Below, piece by piece: positions 34,236 to 43,941 of a stretch of DNA of 64,000 nt. This stretch comes from Tabrizicola sp. TH137 (GTDB lineage: Bacteria > Pseudomonadota > Alphaproteobacteria > Rhodobacterales > Rhodobacteraceae). The DNA is taken from NCBI RefSeq assembly GCF_002855575.1, contig NZ_PKRQ01000002.1, forward strand, positions 1 to 64,000, read 5' to 3'. The notes beneath the pieces are model-generated. The model was not told where the DNA came from and did no database searches. It saw only the letters and a list, made by a program, of their open reading frames with translations. The number at the start of each line of letters is the position of its first letter. Position 1 is the stretch's first letter. A program made the position numbers and the translations under genes.

Positions 34236-35180
34236 CTAGATGACGATCCTGATCAGGTTGCTGTCGCCGTCTGCGCTTGTGGCGGGCTGGCTTTCTGCGG
34301 GTTCGACATGGATCGTGAGGTGGCAGCCGGGCAGGGCGCCTGCGATTGCGGCCTCGATCCGGTCGCAGATGCGATGGGCGGCGTCCACCGTCATCCCGGC
34401 GGGAACCACAAGGTGACATTCGGCGAAGACGGAGCGTCCGGCCTTGCGGGCGCGCAGGTCGTGAATCTCGGTCGCGCCGAGAGCGGTGCGCGCGATCGTC
34501 CGGTGCAACACTTCCATGGTTTCCGGGGGCGGGGCCTCGTCCATGAGCTCGCGGCCGGCCGACCACAGGACGCGCAGGCCCGTCGCCAGCACATGCAGCG
34601 CGACCAGGGCCGCCGTGGCCGGATCGAGGATTGTCCAGCCGGTCGCCATCGCCGCAGCGGTGCCGAGGAGGACCCCGGCAGAAGAGATCACGTCTGACAG
34701 GAGGTGGTGGCCATCGGCCTCGATCGCGGGGGAAAGCAGTCTGCGTCCCTCACGCAGCAGGATGCAGCCCCAGACCGCGTTCAGCACCGAGGCCGCGATG
34801 TTGATGCCCAGGCCGAGCGGGCCGGCAACCAGTTCCGGCGGGGTCCGCAGCCCGGTCAGGGCCTGATGCAGGATCAGCAGCGCCGCGGCGACGATGAGCA
34901 CGCCTTCGAGGGCGGAGCTGAGCAGTTCGGCTTTATGGTGGCCGTAGGTATGGTTGTGATCCACCGGGCGGGCTGCATATCGTAGTGCCATAAGCGTGGT
35001 CACGGCAGTGGCCACATTGACGAGGCTTTCAAGGCCGTCCGACAGAAGGGCGATGGAGCCGGAGACCCACCAGGCCAGCAGCTTGAGCGCCAGGACCAGC
35101 AGGCCGACGAGGATGCTGATGACGGCGAGGCGGTTCAGTCGGCTGGCATGGTCAGGCGGGGTTGGCAGAGGCGACATCAT
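34236..35180 (-). CDS. Cation diffusion facilitator (CDF) metal efflux transporter
   Basis: 314 residues with six TM segments and a C-terminal ferredoxin-like metal-sensing domain (ATEIHDLRARKAGRSVFAEC, HLTIHVEP). In TM2 the ligand region reads ALLSDGLESLVNVA and in TM5 HHLLSDVISS (His-x3-Asp). A Glu/Asn pair in TM2, rather than Asp/Asp as in FieF, marks a common CDF subgroup. It exports Zn, Fe or related divalent ions in exchange for protons. It follows the Opp binding-protein gene on the same strand but a terminator lies between, so it is probably a separate unit. Confidence 0.92.
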   Translation of the reverse strand: MMSPLPTPPDHASRLNRLAVISILVGLLVLALKLLAWWVSGSIALLSDGLESLVNVATAVTTLMALRYAARPVDHNHTYGHHKAELLSSALEGVLIVAAALLILHQALTGLRTPPELVAGPLGLGINIAASVLNAVWGCILLREGRRLLSPAIEADGHHLLSDVISSAGVLLGTAAAMATGWTILDPATAALVALHVLATGLRVLWSAGRELMDEAPPPETMEVLHRTIARTALGATEIHDLRARKAGRSVFAECHLVVPAGMTVDAAHRICDRIEAAIAGALPGCHLTIHVEPAESQPATSADGDSNLIRIVI

Positions 35181-35197
35181 AGGGCCCGGGTCGGTTG

Positions 35198-35230
35198 AAA
35201 AAGCGCCGCCACGGCAACCCGCGGCGGCGC
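35198..35230 (-). terminator. Rho-independent terminator after the Opp binding-protein gene
   Basis: On the minus strand GCGCCGCC pairs with GGCGGCGC over a 12-base loop and is followed by TTTTT (35198-35202 as A residues on the plus strand). It lies 27 bases after the binding-protein stop and before the CDF gene. Confidence 0.8.
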
Positions 35231-35256
35231 AGACAGGGAGCAGGAGCGGCCCGCGC

Positions 35257-36753
35257 TTACTTGGGCGCGATGGCGGCCGACAGGCCGACGTAGTTCAGCG
35301 GGTGAGGCACATAGCCGCTGATCGTGTTGGCGTTGACGTCGAAGGCTGTCTCGTTCACCACGAAGACCGATACGGTCTTGTCAAAGAGATACTGCGCCAG
35401 TTCAGCATAGCCCGCATTGCGTGCGGCCGGATCGGGGTTCGCGTTGATCGCGGCAAGCTTTGCGTCGAAATCGGCATTGCAGTGCTGGCTGATGTTGAAG
35501 CTGCCGGCGCAGCTGTAGTCGGCGGCGAGGAAACCGCCGGGTTCCGGCGCATCGGTCAGATAGCCGCGTGACATGAAGGCCATGTCGTAGTTGCCGGCGA
35601 GCATGTCGGGTTCCAGCGCCGCATATTCGGCCAGCCGGATATTCGCCTTCAGCCCCACCTCGGCCAGCATCGCCTGGACCACCTCGCCCATCGCGGCGAG
35701 TTCCTTCTTGGTGTTGTAGATCAGGAAGCTGACTTCGGTCCCTTCCGCGACGCCTGCCTCGGCCAGCAGCGCCTTGGCCTTTTCAAGATCCGGGGTCGGT
35801 GCGGCAAGGCCTTTCGGGGCCCAGAGCTCTTCGGGGCGGAAGGGCGATGCGGCGGGCGAGTAGAGGCCTTCGAAGACGGCATCGTCGATGGCCTGGGTAT
35901 CCAGCGCCAGCTTCACGGCAAGGCGCACCCGTTCATCGGCGAAGATGCCGGTCTTGTTGTTCAGCAGAAGCTGGATCACCCGCGGCGTGGTCACTTCGGA
36001 CACGGTGAGATTGGCATCGCCCTGAAGTTGGGCAACCGAATAGGCCGGGACATGGCGCACGATCTGTGCCTCGCCCGAGCGAGCCATGGTGGTGCGGGTG
36101 TCGGCATCGGGCACGAAGCGCACGGTGGCCCCGGCAATCTGCGGCGCGCCGCCCCAATAGGCGGGGTTTGCCTCGAGCGTCATCGACTGTTCGGGGTCGA
36201 TGGCCGCGATCTTGAAGGGCCCGGTGCAGGTGCCGACGGGGTTGATGCCGGCTTCGGTATAGGCTGCGGGCGACAGGATGGCGGCCGGCGGCGAGGCGAG
36301 CCGACCCGGCAGGGTGACCAGCGGATCGACGGTGGTGATCGTGACGGTCATCGGGCCCGTCGCCTCGACCTTGGCGACGACGGTGGGCGAGAAGGCGCGG
36401 GCCGGCACTTCCGCCGTCAGAAGCTTGTTCAGCGAATTGGCCACGGTTTCGGCCGTGACGGCGGTGCCGTCCTGGAAGGTCACGCCATCGCGGATGGTGA
36501 ACTCCCATGTCAGATCGCCGGTCTGCTTCCATTCCGTCGCCAGGGCGGGCTCCACGGTGATCGAGTTGGAGATGCGGGTCAGGCCTTCGTAGCAGCCGGC
36601 ACGCATCGCCAGCCAGGAGTCATCGGAATGCAGCGCCCAGTTGGCGGCGGGTCCGAAAGCCTCGGTCAGCGTAACGGTGGTTTCGGCGGCGGCGGGCAGG
36701 GCCAGAAGCATCGGCAGGGCGACGCTGGCAGACAGGCGGGAGAGCATGGACAT
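35257..36753 (-). CDS. Opp/Dpp-type ABC substrate-binding protein (family 5)
   Basis: 498 residues with a Sec signal peptide (MSMLSRLSASVALPMLLALP, cleavage after AAA). The family-5 landmarks are YEGLTRI, LATEWKQTGDLTWEFTIRDG, VTFQDGTAVTAETVANSLNK and the TGPF motif. Although last in order, it is probably expressed with or next to oppBCDF (oppF ends 136 bp upstream). A pair of GCAG..TGC motifs lies in that gap. Dipeptides, opines or nickel chelates are all possible ligands. Confidence 0.92.
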   Translation of the reverse strand: MSMLSRLSASVALPMLLALPAAAETTVTLTEAFGPAANWALHSDDSWLAMRAGCYEGLTRISNSITVEPALATEWKQTGDLTWEFTIRDGVTFQDGTAVTAETVANSLNKLLTAEVPARAFSPTVVAKVEATGPMTVTITTVDPLVTLPGRLASPPAAILSPAAYTEAGINPVGTCTGPFKIAAIDPEQSMTLEANPAYWGGAPQIAGATVRFVPDADTRTTMARSGEAQIVRHVPAYSVAQLQGDANLTVSEVTTPRVIQLLLNNKTGIFADERVRLAVKLALDTQAIDDAVFEGLYSPAASPFRPEELWAPKGLAAPTPDLEKAKALLAEAGVAEGTEVSFLIYNTKKELAAMGEVVQAMLAEVGLKANIRLAEYAALEPDMLAGNYDMAFMSRGYLTDAPEPGGFLAADYSCAGSFNISQHCNADFDAKLAAINANPDPAARNAGYAELAQYLFDKTVSVFVVNETAFDVNANTISGYVPHPLNYVGLSAAIAPK

Positions 36754-36842
36754 GGGAATCCCCTGGATGGACGTTGCACAGATGCGGCGCCGGTTTCTGC
36801 GGATCGGCTGCCGTCAAGGATCAGGTTAGGAACCACTCTGCC

Positions 36843-36884
36843 GCAGCATTTGCCGTTTGGCGCGGGTGCGGCAGAATCTTTTGC
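36843..36884. promoter_or_regulatory. Two GCA..TGC motif sites upstream of the Opp binding-protein gene
   Basis: Site one is GCAGCATTTGC at 36843-36853; site two is GCAGAATCTTTTGC at 36871-36884. The 14-mer matches those at 50009 and 53901. They lie between oppF and the binding-protein gene, about 90-130 bp upstream of its start. Candidate sites for the Lrp/AsnC regulator at 53329 (inference). Confidence 0.5.
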
Positions 36885-36889
36885 GAATG

Positions 36890-37948
36890 TCAGCCCCGCG
36901 GCGGCATGGTTGCAGCCGCATGGGTGTTCCAGTGCCGGCAGCGGACGAAGTGGCGCGACCCGGCCTGTTTCAACGCCGGTTCCAAGGCGGTGCAATCGGG
37001 TTGCGCATAGGGGCAGCGGCTGGCGAAACGGCACCCTTCGGGCATGGCGAGCGGGCTTGGCACCTCGCCCTCGCGCAGGTGGCGCGACAGGTCGATCCCC
37101 CCCGGTTCAAGCAGGGAAGAGGCGATCAGGGCGCGGGTGTAGGGATGGGCGGGATGGTCGAAGAGATGATCGCGGTCCGCAAGTTCCACCACCTGGCCTG
37201 CATACATCACGGCGATCCTATCGCACATGTAGCGGACGACGCGAAGGTCGTGGCTGATCATCAGCATGGTCAGGCCACGTCTGGCCCGCAGGTCCATCAG
37301 CAGGTTCAGGATCTGCGTGCGCATGGACGCGTCCAGCGCGGAGGTGGGTTCGTCGCAGACCAGAAGCTGCGGTTCCAGAAGCAGCGCCCGCCCGATCACC
37401 ACACGCTGCAACTGGCCGCCGGAGCATTGGGCGGGCAGGCGGTCGTGGAAGCTTTCGTCCAGCCCCACCTCGGCCAACATGGCAAGCACGCGGTCGCGCC
37501 GGTCTGCTGGAGTGCCAATGCCATGTGCCGCCATCGGGGCCGCCATGGCGGTGCCGATCGTCATGCGCGGGTCGAGCGCGCCATGCGGGTCCTGGAAGAC
37601 CAGTTGCACCTGAGGGCGGCGGCGGCGCAGCGCCTCGCCGCGCGGGGCAAGCCAATCCTCGCCATCCAGCGTGATCTGGCCGGCCGTGGCCGATGTCAGC
37701 CGCGTGACGACCTTGGCGAGGGTGGATTTGCCGCATCCGCTTTCGCCGACGATGCCCATGATCTCGCCCTTGGCGACGCGGAGGGTGACGCCATCGAGCG
37801 ATTTGATCGGGCGGGAGCCGCCAAAGCTGCGCCATGTATAGTATTTGCACAGACCATCGACCGACAGGAAGGCCGGATCACGGCGCGAGGTTTCGGCATA
37901 ATCCGGCGCGGCGCGGCGGGCGATGCTGGGGATGGTGGCCTTCATCAT
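36890..37948 (-). CDS. oppF: Opp/Dpp-type ABC transporter ATP-binding protein OppF
   Basis: About 352 residues. Walker A is GESGCGKST, Q-loop VFQDPHGALDPRM, signature CSGGQLQRVVIGRAL (the first position is Cys rather than Leu), and Walker B LLVCDEPTSALD. The C-terminal iron-sulfur-like Cys motif of the OppD/F family is present (CRFASRCPYAQPDCTALEP, then VRCRHW). ATG 37948 overlaps the oppD stop by 4 bases. Confidence 0.93.
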   Translation of the reverse strand: MMKATIPSIARRAAPDYAETSRRDPAFLSVDGLCKYYTWRSFGGSRPIKSLDGVTLRVAKGEIMGIVGESGCGKSTLAKVVTRLTSATAGQITLDGEDWLAPRGEALRRRRPQVQLVFQDPHGALDPRMTIGTAMAAPMAAHGIGTPADRRDRVLAMLAEVGLDESFHDRLPAQCSGGQLQRVVIGRALLLEPQLLVCDEPTSALDASMRTQILNLLMDLRARRGLTMLMISHDLRVVRYMCDRIAVMYAGQVVELADRDHLFDHPAHPYTRALIASSLLEPGGIDLSRHLREGEVPSPLAMPEGCRFASRCPYAQPDCTALEPALKQAGSRHFVRCRHWNTHAAATMPPRG

Positions 37949-38940
37949 GCGGCGCTCGCGGTCTGGCTGGCGTGGCAACGGACGGTGTGGTCATGCCCGG
38001 CAAGGCCGGGTTCGGCCTGATGACAGCGGTCATGCAGGTGGCTGTCACCCCGCGCAAGGGTGCAGCGCGGCGCAAAGCGGCAGCCACAGCCGATGTCGCG
38101 GGCGGTGGAGCCCGATCCGGGGATGGAGAGCAGTCGCCCATCCGCCTCGGGTTCAAGCAACGAGCAGCGGATGAGGGCGCGGGTATAGGGGTGCTGCGGC
38201 GCGTCCATGATGCGGGCGGCGGGGCCTTCCTCGACGATGCGGCCTGCATACATGACGGCGATGCGGTCGGCGAAGGCCTGCACGACGGTCAGGTCGTGGG
38301 TGATGAGCAAGATGGCGAAATGCCGCCGCGCCTGTTCGGCCTTCAGGAGTTGCAGGATCTGCGCCTGCACGGTGACGTCGAGCGCGGTGGTAGGTTCGTC
38401 GGCGATCAGCAGGTCCGGTTCGGCAGCAAGCGCGGTGGCCATCATCACCCGTTGTGCCATGCCGCCGGAAAGTTCATGCGAATAGGCCATGGCGCGGGCC
38501 TCGGGGGCGGGGATGCGCACGCTGCGCATCAGGTCGATCACCCGGGCGAAGGCCGCGCGGCGCGACAGACCCTTGCCGATAGTGAGGGGTTCCGCCACCT
38601 GCGTTCGCACACGGGCTGTCGGGTCCAGCATGGCATGGGGCTGCTGGAACAGCATGCCGATGCCCGCGCCGCGCAGGTGGTTGAGGTCGTCCCCCGACAT
38701 CGCCGTCACGTCGCGCCCGGCGAAGACGACCTCGCCCGAGGTGATCCGCAGTCCACGGGGGAGAAGGCGCGTAATGGCGAGGGCGGTCATGCTTTTGCCC
38801 GATCCGCTTTCACCCACCAGGGCCACGATCTCTCCCCGCCGGATTTGCAGGGAAAGGCCGTCGATGATCGGCTTGCCGCCGCCGGTTGGGGTCACGGTCA
38901 GGTCGCGGACCGACAGGAGTGTCTCTGCATCATGGGACAT
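37945..38940 (-). CDS. oppD: Opp/Dpp-type ABC transporter ATP-binding protein OppD
   Basis: 331 residues. Walker A is GESGSGKSM (final Thr/Ser replaced by Met after Ser), Q-loop [13 protein letters not shown], signature [15 protein letters not shown], and Walker [13 protein letters not shown]. The C-terminal Cys cluster is [20 protein letters not shown] followed by CHQAEPG and VRCHA. The gene lies between oppC and oppF and is translationally coupled to the latter. Confidence 0.93.
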   Translation of the reverse strand: MSHDAETLLSVRDLTVTPTGGGKPIIDGLSLQIRRGEIVALVGESGSGKSMTALAITRLLPRGLRITSGEVVFAGRDVTAMSGDDLNHLRGAGIGMLFQQPHAMLDPTARVRTQVAEPLTIGKGLSRRAAFARVIDLMRSVRIPAPEARAMAYSHELSGGMAQRVMMATALAAEPDLLIADEPTTALDVTVQAQILQLLKAEQARRHFAILLITHDLTVVQAFADRIAVMYAGRIVEEGPAARIMDAPQHPYTRALIRCSLLEPEADGRLLSIPGSGSTARDIGCGCRFAPRCTLARGDSHLHDRCHQAEPGLAGHDHTVRCHASQTASAA

Positions 38941-38953
38941 CGCGGCGGGTCCT

Positions 38954-39823
38954 TCAGTTATGCGGTCTGGTGCGGTCGATCTCCAGCCCGTGGCCGATCC
39001 ACGTCACCGAGAGGGCGGTGACGAAGATGGCGAGGCCGGGCGCGATCATCAGCATGGGAGCGCGGTCAAGATAGGGTTGGGCGGCCGCGAGCATCAGGCC
39101 CCAGTCCGGGGCTGGAGGTTGCACGCCGAGCCCGAGATAGGACAGCCCGCCCACGGTGATGAGCTTGTGGCCGAAGCGAAGGAAGGTGACGGCGGAGATC
39201 GGGCGGATGAGGTTGGGCAGGAAATGCCGGATCAGGATGAAGCGGCGGGTCATGCCCAGCACCTCGGCCGCGCGGATGTAATCCATCGCATTGACCTGAA
39301 GGGCGAGACCGCGGGCGAGCCGGGCATAGGGCGTCCATCCCACGATTGTCAGCGCCACGATCAGGGTCACATGGCCGGGACCGAAGATCGCGACGAGGAA
39401 GATGGCGATGACGGTGTCCGGGATGGCGATGAGCAGATCGACGAGGCGCATCGAGATTTCTTCGAACCAGCCGCCGATGCGGCCCGCGAGGATGCCCACG
39501 GCGACCCCGATCACCACCGAGATCACCACCGATACGGCCGCGATGGTGACAGTGAAGCGGCCGCCTTCGACCAGCCGGGCAAAGACATCCCGGCCGAGAT
39601 TGTCGGTGCCGAGCCAATAGGTTTCGGATGGCGGCTTGAGCCGCTGGACGATGTTCTGTGCCGCAGGGTCCAGCGACCAGAGCCAGGGGCCTGCCAGCAG
39701 GATGGCCAGCACGATGCTGAAGATCGTGCAGCCTGCCGCGAAGGTCCAGTGCCGGGTGGCGAGGAAGCGGCGCAGCGGGCCGATGTCGCGGCGGGCCGGG
39801 GTGAGGGAGAGTTCAGCGGCCAT
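38954..39823 (-). CDS. oppC: Opp/Dpp-type ABC transporter permease OppC
   Basis: 289 residues with six TM segments. The N-terminal OppC signature is YWLGTDNLGRDVFARLVEGG, and the EAA coupling loop is YIRAAEVLGMTRRFILIRHF followed by LPNLIRP. The start ATG 39823 (MAAELSLTP) overlaps the end of the oppB reading frame by 11 bases. The gene appears intact. Confidence 0.92.
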   Translation of the reverse strand: MAAELSLTPARRDIGPLRRFLATRHWTFAAGCTIFSIVLAILLAGPWLWSLDPAAQNIVQRLKPPSETYWLGTDNLGRDVFARLVEGGRFTVTIAAVSVVISVVIGVAVGILAGRIGGWFEEISMRLVDLLIAIPDTVIAIFLVAIFGPGHVTLIVALTIVGWTPYARLARGLALQVNAMDYIRAAEVLGMTRRFILIRHFLPNLIRPISAVTFLRFGHKLITVGGLSYLGLGVQPPAPDWGLMLAAAQPYLDRAPMLMIAPGLAIFVTALSVTWIGHGLEIDRTRPHN

Positions 39824-40758
39824 GGGCACCCCGCAGCGAAGGGTTGATGACGACGTAGAGAATATCGGCCAGCGTGTTGATGGTGATGGCCAGCGCGACG
39901 ATCGCGACGAAACCGCCTTGCAGGAGGGGAATGTCCTTGTTGATGACGGCTTCATAGAACAGGCGTCCCATGCCCGGGATGGCGAAGATCACCTCGATCA
40001 CCACCGAGCCGCCCAGAAGGCTTGCGAACCAGAGCGAGAAGAAGGTCACGACCGGAATCGACCCGTTGCGCAGCCCGTGCCGCAGCACCGTCTGGCGCAT
40101 GGACAGCCCGCGTGCACGGGCGGCGGTGATGTAGGAGGCGTTGAGCACGTCCACCATGGCGGCGCGGGTTACCTGGGTGAAATAGGCCATGGGCCGGATC
40201 GACAGTGCCAAAGCGGGCAGGATCACCGAAGATGGCCCGAACCAGCCCGAAGAAGGCAGCAGGCCGAGATGCAGCGAGAAGGCAAGGATGAGGATCGGGG
40301 CCAGCCAGTATTCCGGGACGGCGACGAAGGTCTGCACCATCAGGGTGACGGCGCCATCCACCTTGCCGCCGGGGCGCGAGGCCGCAAGGGTGCCGACCGG
40401 CAGTGCAACGATCACCGCGATGGCGAGGGCGGTCAGGGCCAGCGTTGCCGAAACCAGCAAGGCGCGACCGATCATCTTCGATGACCGGCTGGCGCGAGGC
40501 GAAGGAATTGCCGAAATCGCCTTGCACCGCATTGCCCAGCCAGATCAGGAACTGCGTCGCCAGCGGTTCGTCCAGCCCGAGTTCCTGACGCAGGGCCGCG
40601 ACCTGCGCGGTGTCGAGGGCCAGATCGCTGCCATGCGACAGCAGGATCGTGCGCGCCGGATCGCTGCCACTGGCCATCGGGACCAGAAAGGCGAGAAGCG
40701 AGACGGTCAGCATCATCAGGACCAGCATCGCCAGTCTTTGAAGGGCGATTTTCCACAT
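39813..40758 (-). pseudogene. oppB: Opp/Dpp-type permease OppB, frameshifted
   Basis: The gene starts at ATG 40758 (MWKIALQRLAMLVLMMLTVS) with GGAGG upstream. It reads normally to GDFGNSFASRQPVIE, then leaves frame near 40477. The remainder (MIGRALLVSATLALTALAIA through the EAA loop YITAARARGLSMRQTVLRHG to the stop at 39813) is in another frame. One extra base in GAAGATGATC (minus strand) explains it; removing one A or G restores a full-length OppB of about 314 residues. It could be a real mutation, a phase-variable event or a sequence error. If real, the importer lacks one permease. Confidence 0.82.
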
Positions 40759-40847
40759 GGCAGCACCTCCGGCTCCGGTCAGTCGGGCCATGGCGGATGT
40801 TCGGTCCATGGCAAAGGCAAATGATATCGTTCTGGCCCTGCTTCATA

Positions 40848-40934
40848 GCAGCTTCTGCCGCGTTTCAGCAGTTGTCCGGCATGGCTTCGCCGCGTCGAAT
40901 GGGTAGTGTCCTAGGCACGACCAGCAGATTCTGC
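40848..40934. promoter_or_regulatory. Divergent oppB/MFS region with two GCAG..CTGC motifs
   Basis: GCAGCTTCTGC at 40848-40858 and GCAGATTCTGC at 40924-40934 are near-identical 11-mer palindromes 76 bp apart. They sit in the 233-bp space between oppB (minus, from 40758) and the MFS gene (plus, from 40992), so one regulator could control both directions. Confidence 0.5.
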
Positions 40935-40991
40935 CGGGTGAGCCGCAGGATCGTGCCGGCATCGCAGCCAAGGCGAAAGGGCCTGAGCCTG

Positions 40992-42263
40992 ATGCAGCTA
41001 CGGGAAGATGCGCCGCGGGACTTGACCCGCCTCGGGCGAGGAGCGGTGCTCGCGGCGCTGATGGCGACGCAGACCTTCGGCTGGGGGACGAGCCTTGCGC
41101 TTCTGGGGGTTCTGGGGCAGCCGATCGGTGATGACCTCGGTCTGTCGGCGGGGGTGGTGTTCTCGGCCGCGGTGGTGCTTTACGGCTGTGCCGCGCTTTG
41201 TGCGCCCCTTGCGGGGCGGCTAGCCGACCGGATCGGCGGGGCGTGGCTTCTGGCACCCGGCGCGGTGCTGGGCGCGGCCTCGCTGGCGCTCTTGTCGCAG
41301 GCGCAGGGGGTGCTGGGCTATTTCGTGGCCTGGGGCCTGCAAGGGCTGGCCTTTCATTTCATGCTGATGACGGCCTGCTACACCACGATTGCACAGGTCT
41401 GGAGGGATCGGGCGCGGCGCGTGATCGGGCTGTTGACCCTTGCCACCGGTCTTTGTGCGACGGTGATCTGGCCGCTGACCGAGTTTCTTCAGGGGTTCAT
41501 GGATTGGCGGGGCATCTGTCTGCTTTATGCCGCGGCAACGCTCTGCGCTGTGGTGCCGATAAATCTAGTGCTGGCCTTCACGTTGCGGGGGCGCGCGGTG
41601 CTCACGGCGATGACGCCACAGCCGGATCAGGTGTTGTCCGAGGAGAGCGTCCATCGGCCGCCGGAAGGCAGTTTCCGGTTGCTGGCCGTGATCTTCGCCT
41701 TCAGTGCGGCTATTGGCAACGCGGTTGGCATTTTGATGATCGACATCCTTTACGGCCTTGGACTGTCGCGCTCAGAGGCTGTCCATGCGGCCTCGCTGAT
41801 CGGGATTGCCTTTCTGGTGGCGCGTGGGGCCGAGATCGCCTTCGGCAATCGTCTTGATCCGATCCGGATGACCTTGCTGGTTTTCGGCACCTTGCCGGTT
41901 CCGTTTCTTCTGCTTCTCGGCTGGGCCGTGGTCGGGGCTGCCTTACCCTTCTGGCTGGCTGCGCTTGCTGCGCTGGCCTATGGCGCGCCGCAGGGATTGG
42001 CGGGTCTGATGCGGCCGGCGCTGGTGCAGCATATCTTCGGCACGCGTGGCTATGGCAGCCGGCTGGGGCGGCTGTCGCGGGTTTCGGACGCGGCAAGCGC
42101 CGTGACGCCCGCGCTTCTGGCGACGCTGCTGGCACAGTCGCCTCTGCTCGGCCTGGCCGTGATTGCGGCCATGGCGCTGAGCTGTTTCATCCTTGCCTGG
42201 CGGCTTGCCCGCCTGCCTTGTCCTGATCATGTAACTCTGAAGGAGTGTCCGCCATGTCCCTGA
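40992..42263 (+). CDS. MFS transporter
   Basis: 423 residues, twelve TM segments. The loop 2-3 motif GRLADRIGGAWLLAPG is the MFS hallmark, and TQTFGWGTSLALLGVL at TM1 resembles the monocarboxylate/oxalate-formate type group. ATG 40992 was chosen because the upstream extension is not protein-like. The end overlaps the cupin gene by 10 bases. It may import or export an acid made in this locus. Confidence 0.9.
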   Translation: MQLREDAPRDLTRLGRGAVLAALMATQTFGWGTSLALLGVLGQPIGDDLGLSAGVVFSAAVVLYGCAALCAPLAGRLADRIGGAWLLAPGAVLGAASLALLSQAQGVLGYFVAWGLQGLAFHFMLMTACYTTIAQVWRDRARRVIGLLTLATGLCATVIWPLTEFLQGFMDWRGICLLYAAATLCAVVPINLVLAFTLRGRAVLTAMTPQPDQVLSEESVHRPPEGSFRLLAVIFAFSAAIGNAVGILMIDILYGLGLSRSEAVHAASLIGIAFLVARGAEIAFGNRLDPIRMTLLVFGTLPVPFLLLLGWAVVGAALPFWLAALAALAYGAPQGLAGLMRPALVQHIFGTRGYGSRLGRLSRVSDAASAVTPALLATLLAQSPLLGLAVIAAMALSCFILAWRLARLPCPDHVTLKECPPCP

Positions 42264-42607
42264 TCCAGCGCATCGACCATAATCCCGAATTCACTCCCAA
42301 GCGTGCCTATCCGGACCCGGAACGGCTGATCGAGGGGACGCCGGAGTTCGACACCTGGGCGATGGATGAAAGCCGTGGTGGCCAGGTGAAATCCGGCATC
42401 TGGCGGGCGACGCCCGGGCTGACACGGTCGATCAAGGGGGAGACCTTCGAGTTCTGCCATATCCTTGAGGGGCTGGTCGAGATCACGGCAGAGGATGGTG
42501 AAAGCTGGACCTTCACGGCGGGCGACAGTTTCGTGATGAAACCCGGCTTCGTCGGCACCTGGCGCACGATCGAGACCGTGCGCAAAATCTATGTCGTCGT
42601 CTATTGA
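42254..42607 (+). CDS. Cupin-domain protein (PF05899-like)
   Basis: 117 residues, a single beta-barrel. IKGETFEFCHILEGLVEITA is the first cupin motif in the variant where the metal-binding His pair is largely lost, and SFVMKPGFVGTWRTIETVRK is the second. Such small cupins are common in polyamine, ureide and amino-acid catabolic clusters, but their reaction is often unknown. ATG 42254 has AAGGAG upstream; GTG 42245 is possible. It overlaps the MFS gene at its start and the convergent deacetylase at its end. Confidence 0.88.
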   Translation: MSLIQRIDHNPEFTPKRAYPDPERLIEGTPEFDTWAMDESRGGQVKSGIWRATPGLTRSIKGETFEFCHILEGLVEITAEDGESWTFTAGDSFVMKPGFVGTWRTIETVRKIYVVVY

Positions 42608-43740
42608 GACAGGTGGCGGGCCAGCCGTGCCAGCATTTCCATGCAACCCTGCAATTCCTGCGGGGTGATGTATTCGTCGGGTCGGTGGGCGCGGGCGATG
42701 TCGCCCGGCCCGCAGACGATCGAGGGAATGCCCGCGGCATGGAACAGCCCGGCTTCGGTGCCATAGCTGACCGCCTGACGGATGGGGCGGCCGGTCCAGC
42801 CTGACAGAAGTTCCGCCAGCCCGGAAGCCTCGGGCGGAAGGGCGGGATAGGAGGCGAGTTCGCGGACCGTGCAGGAAAGGGCGCGTCCTTCGGCGACCAG
42901 GGCTTCGGCCCGGGCAAGGATCGGATCCATGATCGACTGCGCGCTGTCGGCGGGGATCGTCCGCACCTCCATTGCCAGGGTCGCATGAGCGGGGATGATG
43001 TTCACCGCCGTTCCGGCCTGCATCAGCCCGGCGACCAGAGTGGAGTGATCGGGTTCAAAGCGCGTGTCGCGGGTGCCGTGCAGGGCCAGCATCTCGGCCG
43101 CTTGCCGCAGGCCATCGGCCAGTGCCGCCGCAGCGTAAAGCGCATTCACACCGGCGCCAGGGTTCGACGAATGGGCCGAGCGTCCGGTGAAGGCCAGTTC
43201 AAGCGCGAGCTTGCCCTTGTGCGACAGGACCGGTTGCAGGGCGGAGGGTTCACCGATGATCGCGCCTTCGGGAAGGGCGCAAAGCCGGGGCAGGGCGGCG
43301 ATCAGATGCGGCACGCCGCGACAGCCGATCTCTTCATCATAGGAAAAGGCAAGGTGGAGGGGGCGCTTCAGGGGGGCTGCCTGGAAGAGTGGGACAGCGG
43401 CAATCATGCAGGCCAGAAAACCCTTCATGTCCGAAGTGCCGCGCCCGAACAGCCGCCCGTCTCGGGCGGTCAGCCGGAAGGGATCGCTTGACCAGGCCTG
43501 CCCTTCGACCGGAACCACATCCATATGGCCCGACAGGAGGATGCCGGGACGGTCGGCCGGTCCGATGCTGGCAAGGAGGTTCACGCGGTCGCCCTCCGGG
43601 CCGGGAAGGCGATGGACGGTCAGGCCTGCCGCCCGGAGGCGTTCGAATATCCAGTCGGCAATCTGGGCATTGGGCTGGCCGGGAAGGCAGGGCATGGCCA
43701 CCAGCCTGTCCAGAACCTCTTCGGGGCAAATCTCGGTCAT
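42601..43740 (-). CDS. M20-family deacetylase (ArgE/acetylornithine deacetylase-like)
   Basis: 379 residues. The metal-binding signature is LLSGHMDVVPVEGQAW, with SDMKGFLACMIAA, Asp/Glu in SYDEEIGCRGVPHLI, and EPSALQPVLSHKGKLALELA before the dimerisation lid. The last metal ligand is His in DIARAHRPDEYI. The protein is closest to ArgE, which removes the acetyl group from N-acetylornithine. In this locus with two acetyltransferases, deacetylation of another acetylated amine or amino acid is plausible. ATG 43740 has GGAG upstream. Confidence 0.9.
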   Translation of the reverse strand: MTEICPEEVLDRLVAMPCLPGQPNAQIADWIFERLRAAGLTVHRLPGPEGDRVNLLASIGPADRPGILLSGHMDVVPVEGQAWSSDPFRLTARDGRLFGRGTSDMKGFLACMIAAVPLFQAAPLKRPLHLAFSYDEEIGCRGVPHLIAALPRLCALPEGAIIGEPSALQPVLSHKGKLALELAFTGRSAHSSNPGAGVNALYAAAALADGLRQAAEMLALHGTRDTRFEPDHSTLVAGLMQAGTAVNIIPAHATLAMEVRTIPADSAQSIMDPILARAEALVAEGRALSCTVRELASYPALPPEASGLAELLSGWTGRPIRQAVSYGTEAGLFHAAGIPSIVCGPGDIARAHRPDEYITPQELQGCMEMLARLARHLSQ

Positions 43741-43792
43741 GTCATTTCTCCGCCTGACCGGATGATCATCGCAGGCCGGGCTGGCATCGCCT

Positions 43793-43840
43793 GCCGAAGA
43801 TGCCGCGCCGCGCGGAATTCCCTGCCGCAGAAGCCTGTGC
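43793..43840. promoter_or_regulatory. Divergent deacetylase/aldehyde-dehydrogenase region with two GC..GC motifs
   Basis: GCGGCATCTTCGGC (minus strand, 43793-43806) differs from the 50009 site at two positions. GCAGAAGCCTGTGC (43827-43840) keeps the GCAGAA..TGC frame. They lie in the 201-bp space between genes starting at 43740 and 43942. Confidence 0.42.
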
Positions 43841-43941
43841 CGTTCCGCCCCCCGCAAAAGAAGCAAAGCGCTGCGCGGCCTGCCCGGATCGCGCTTCGCC
43901 TGTGGCGGGGTGCCGCTACCCTTGGCGGACAGGAGCCCGTC

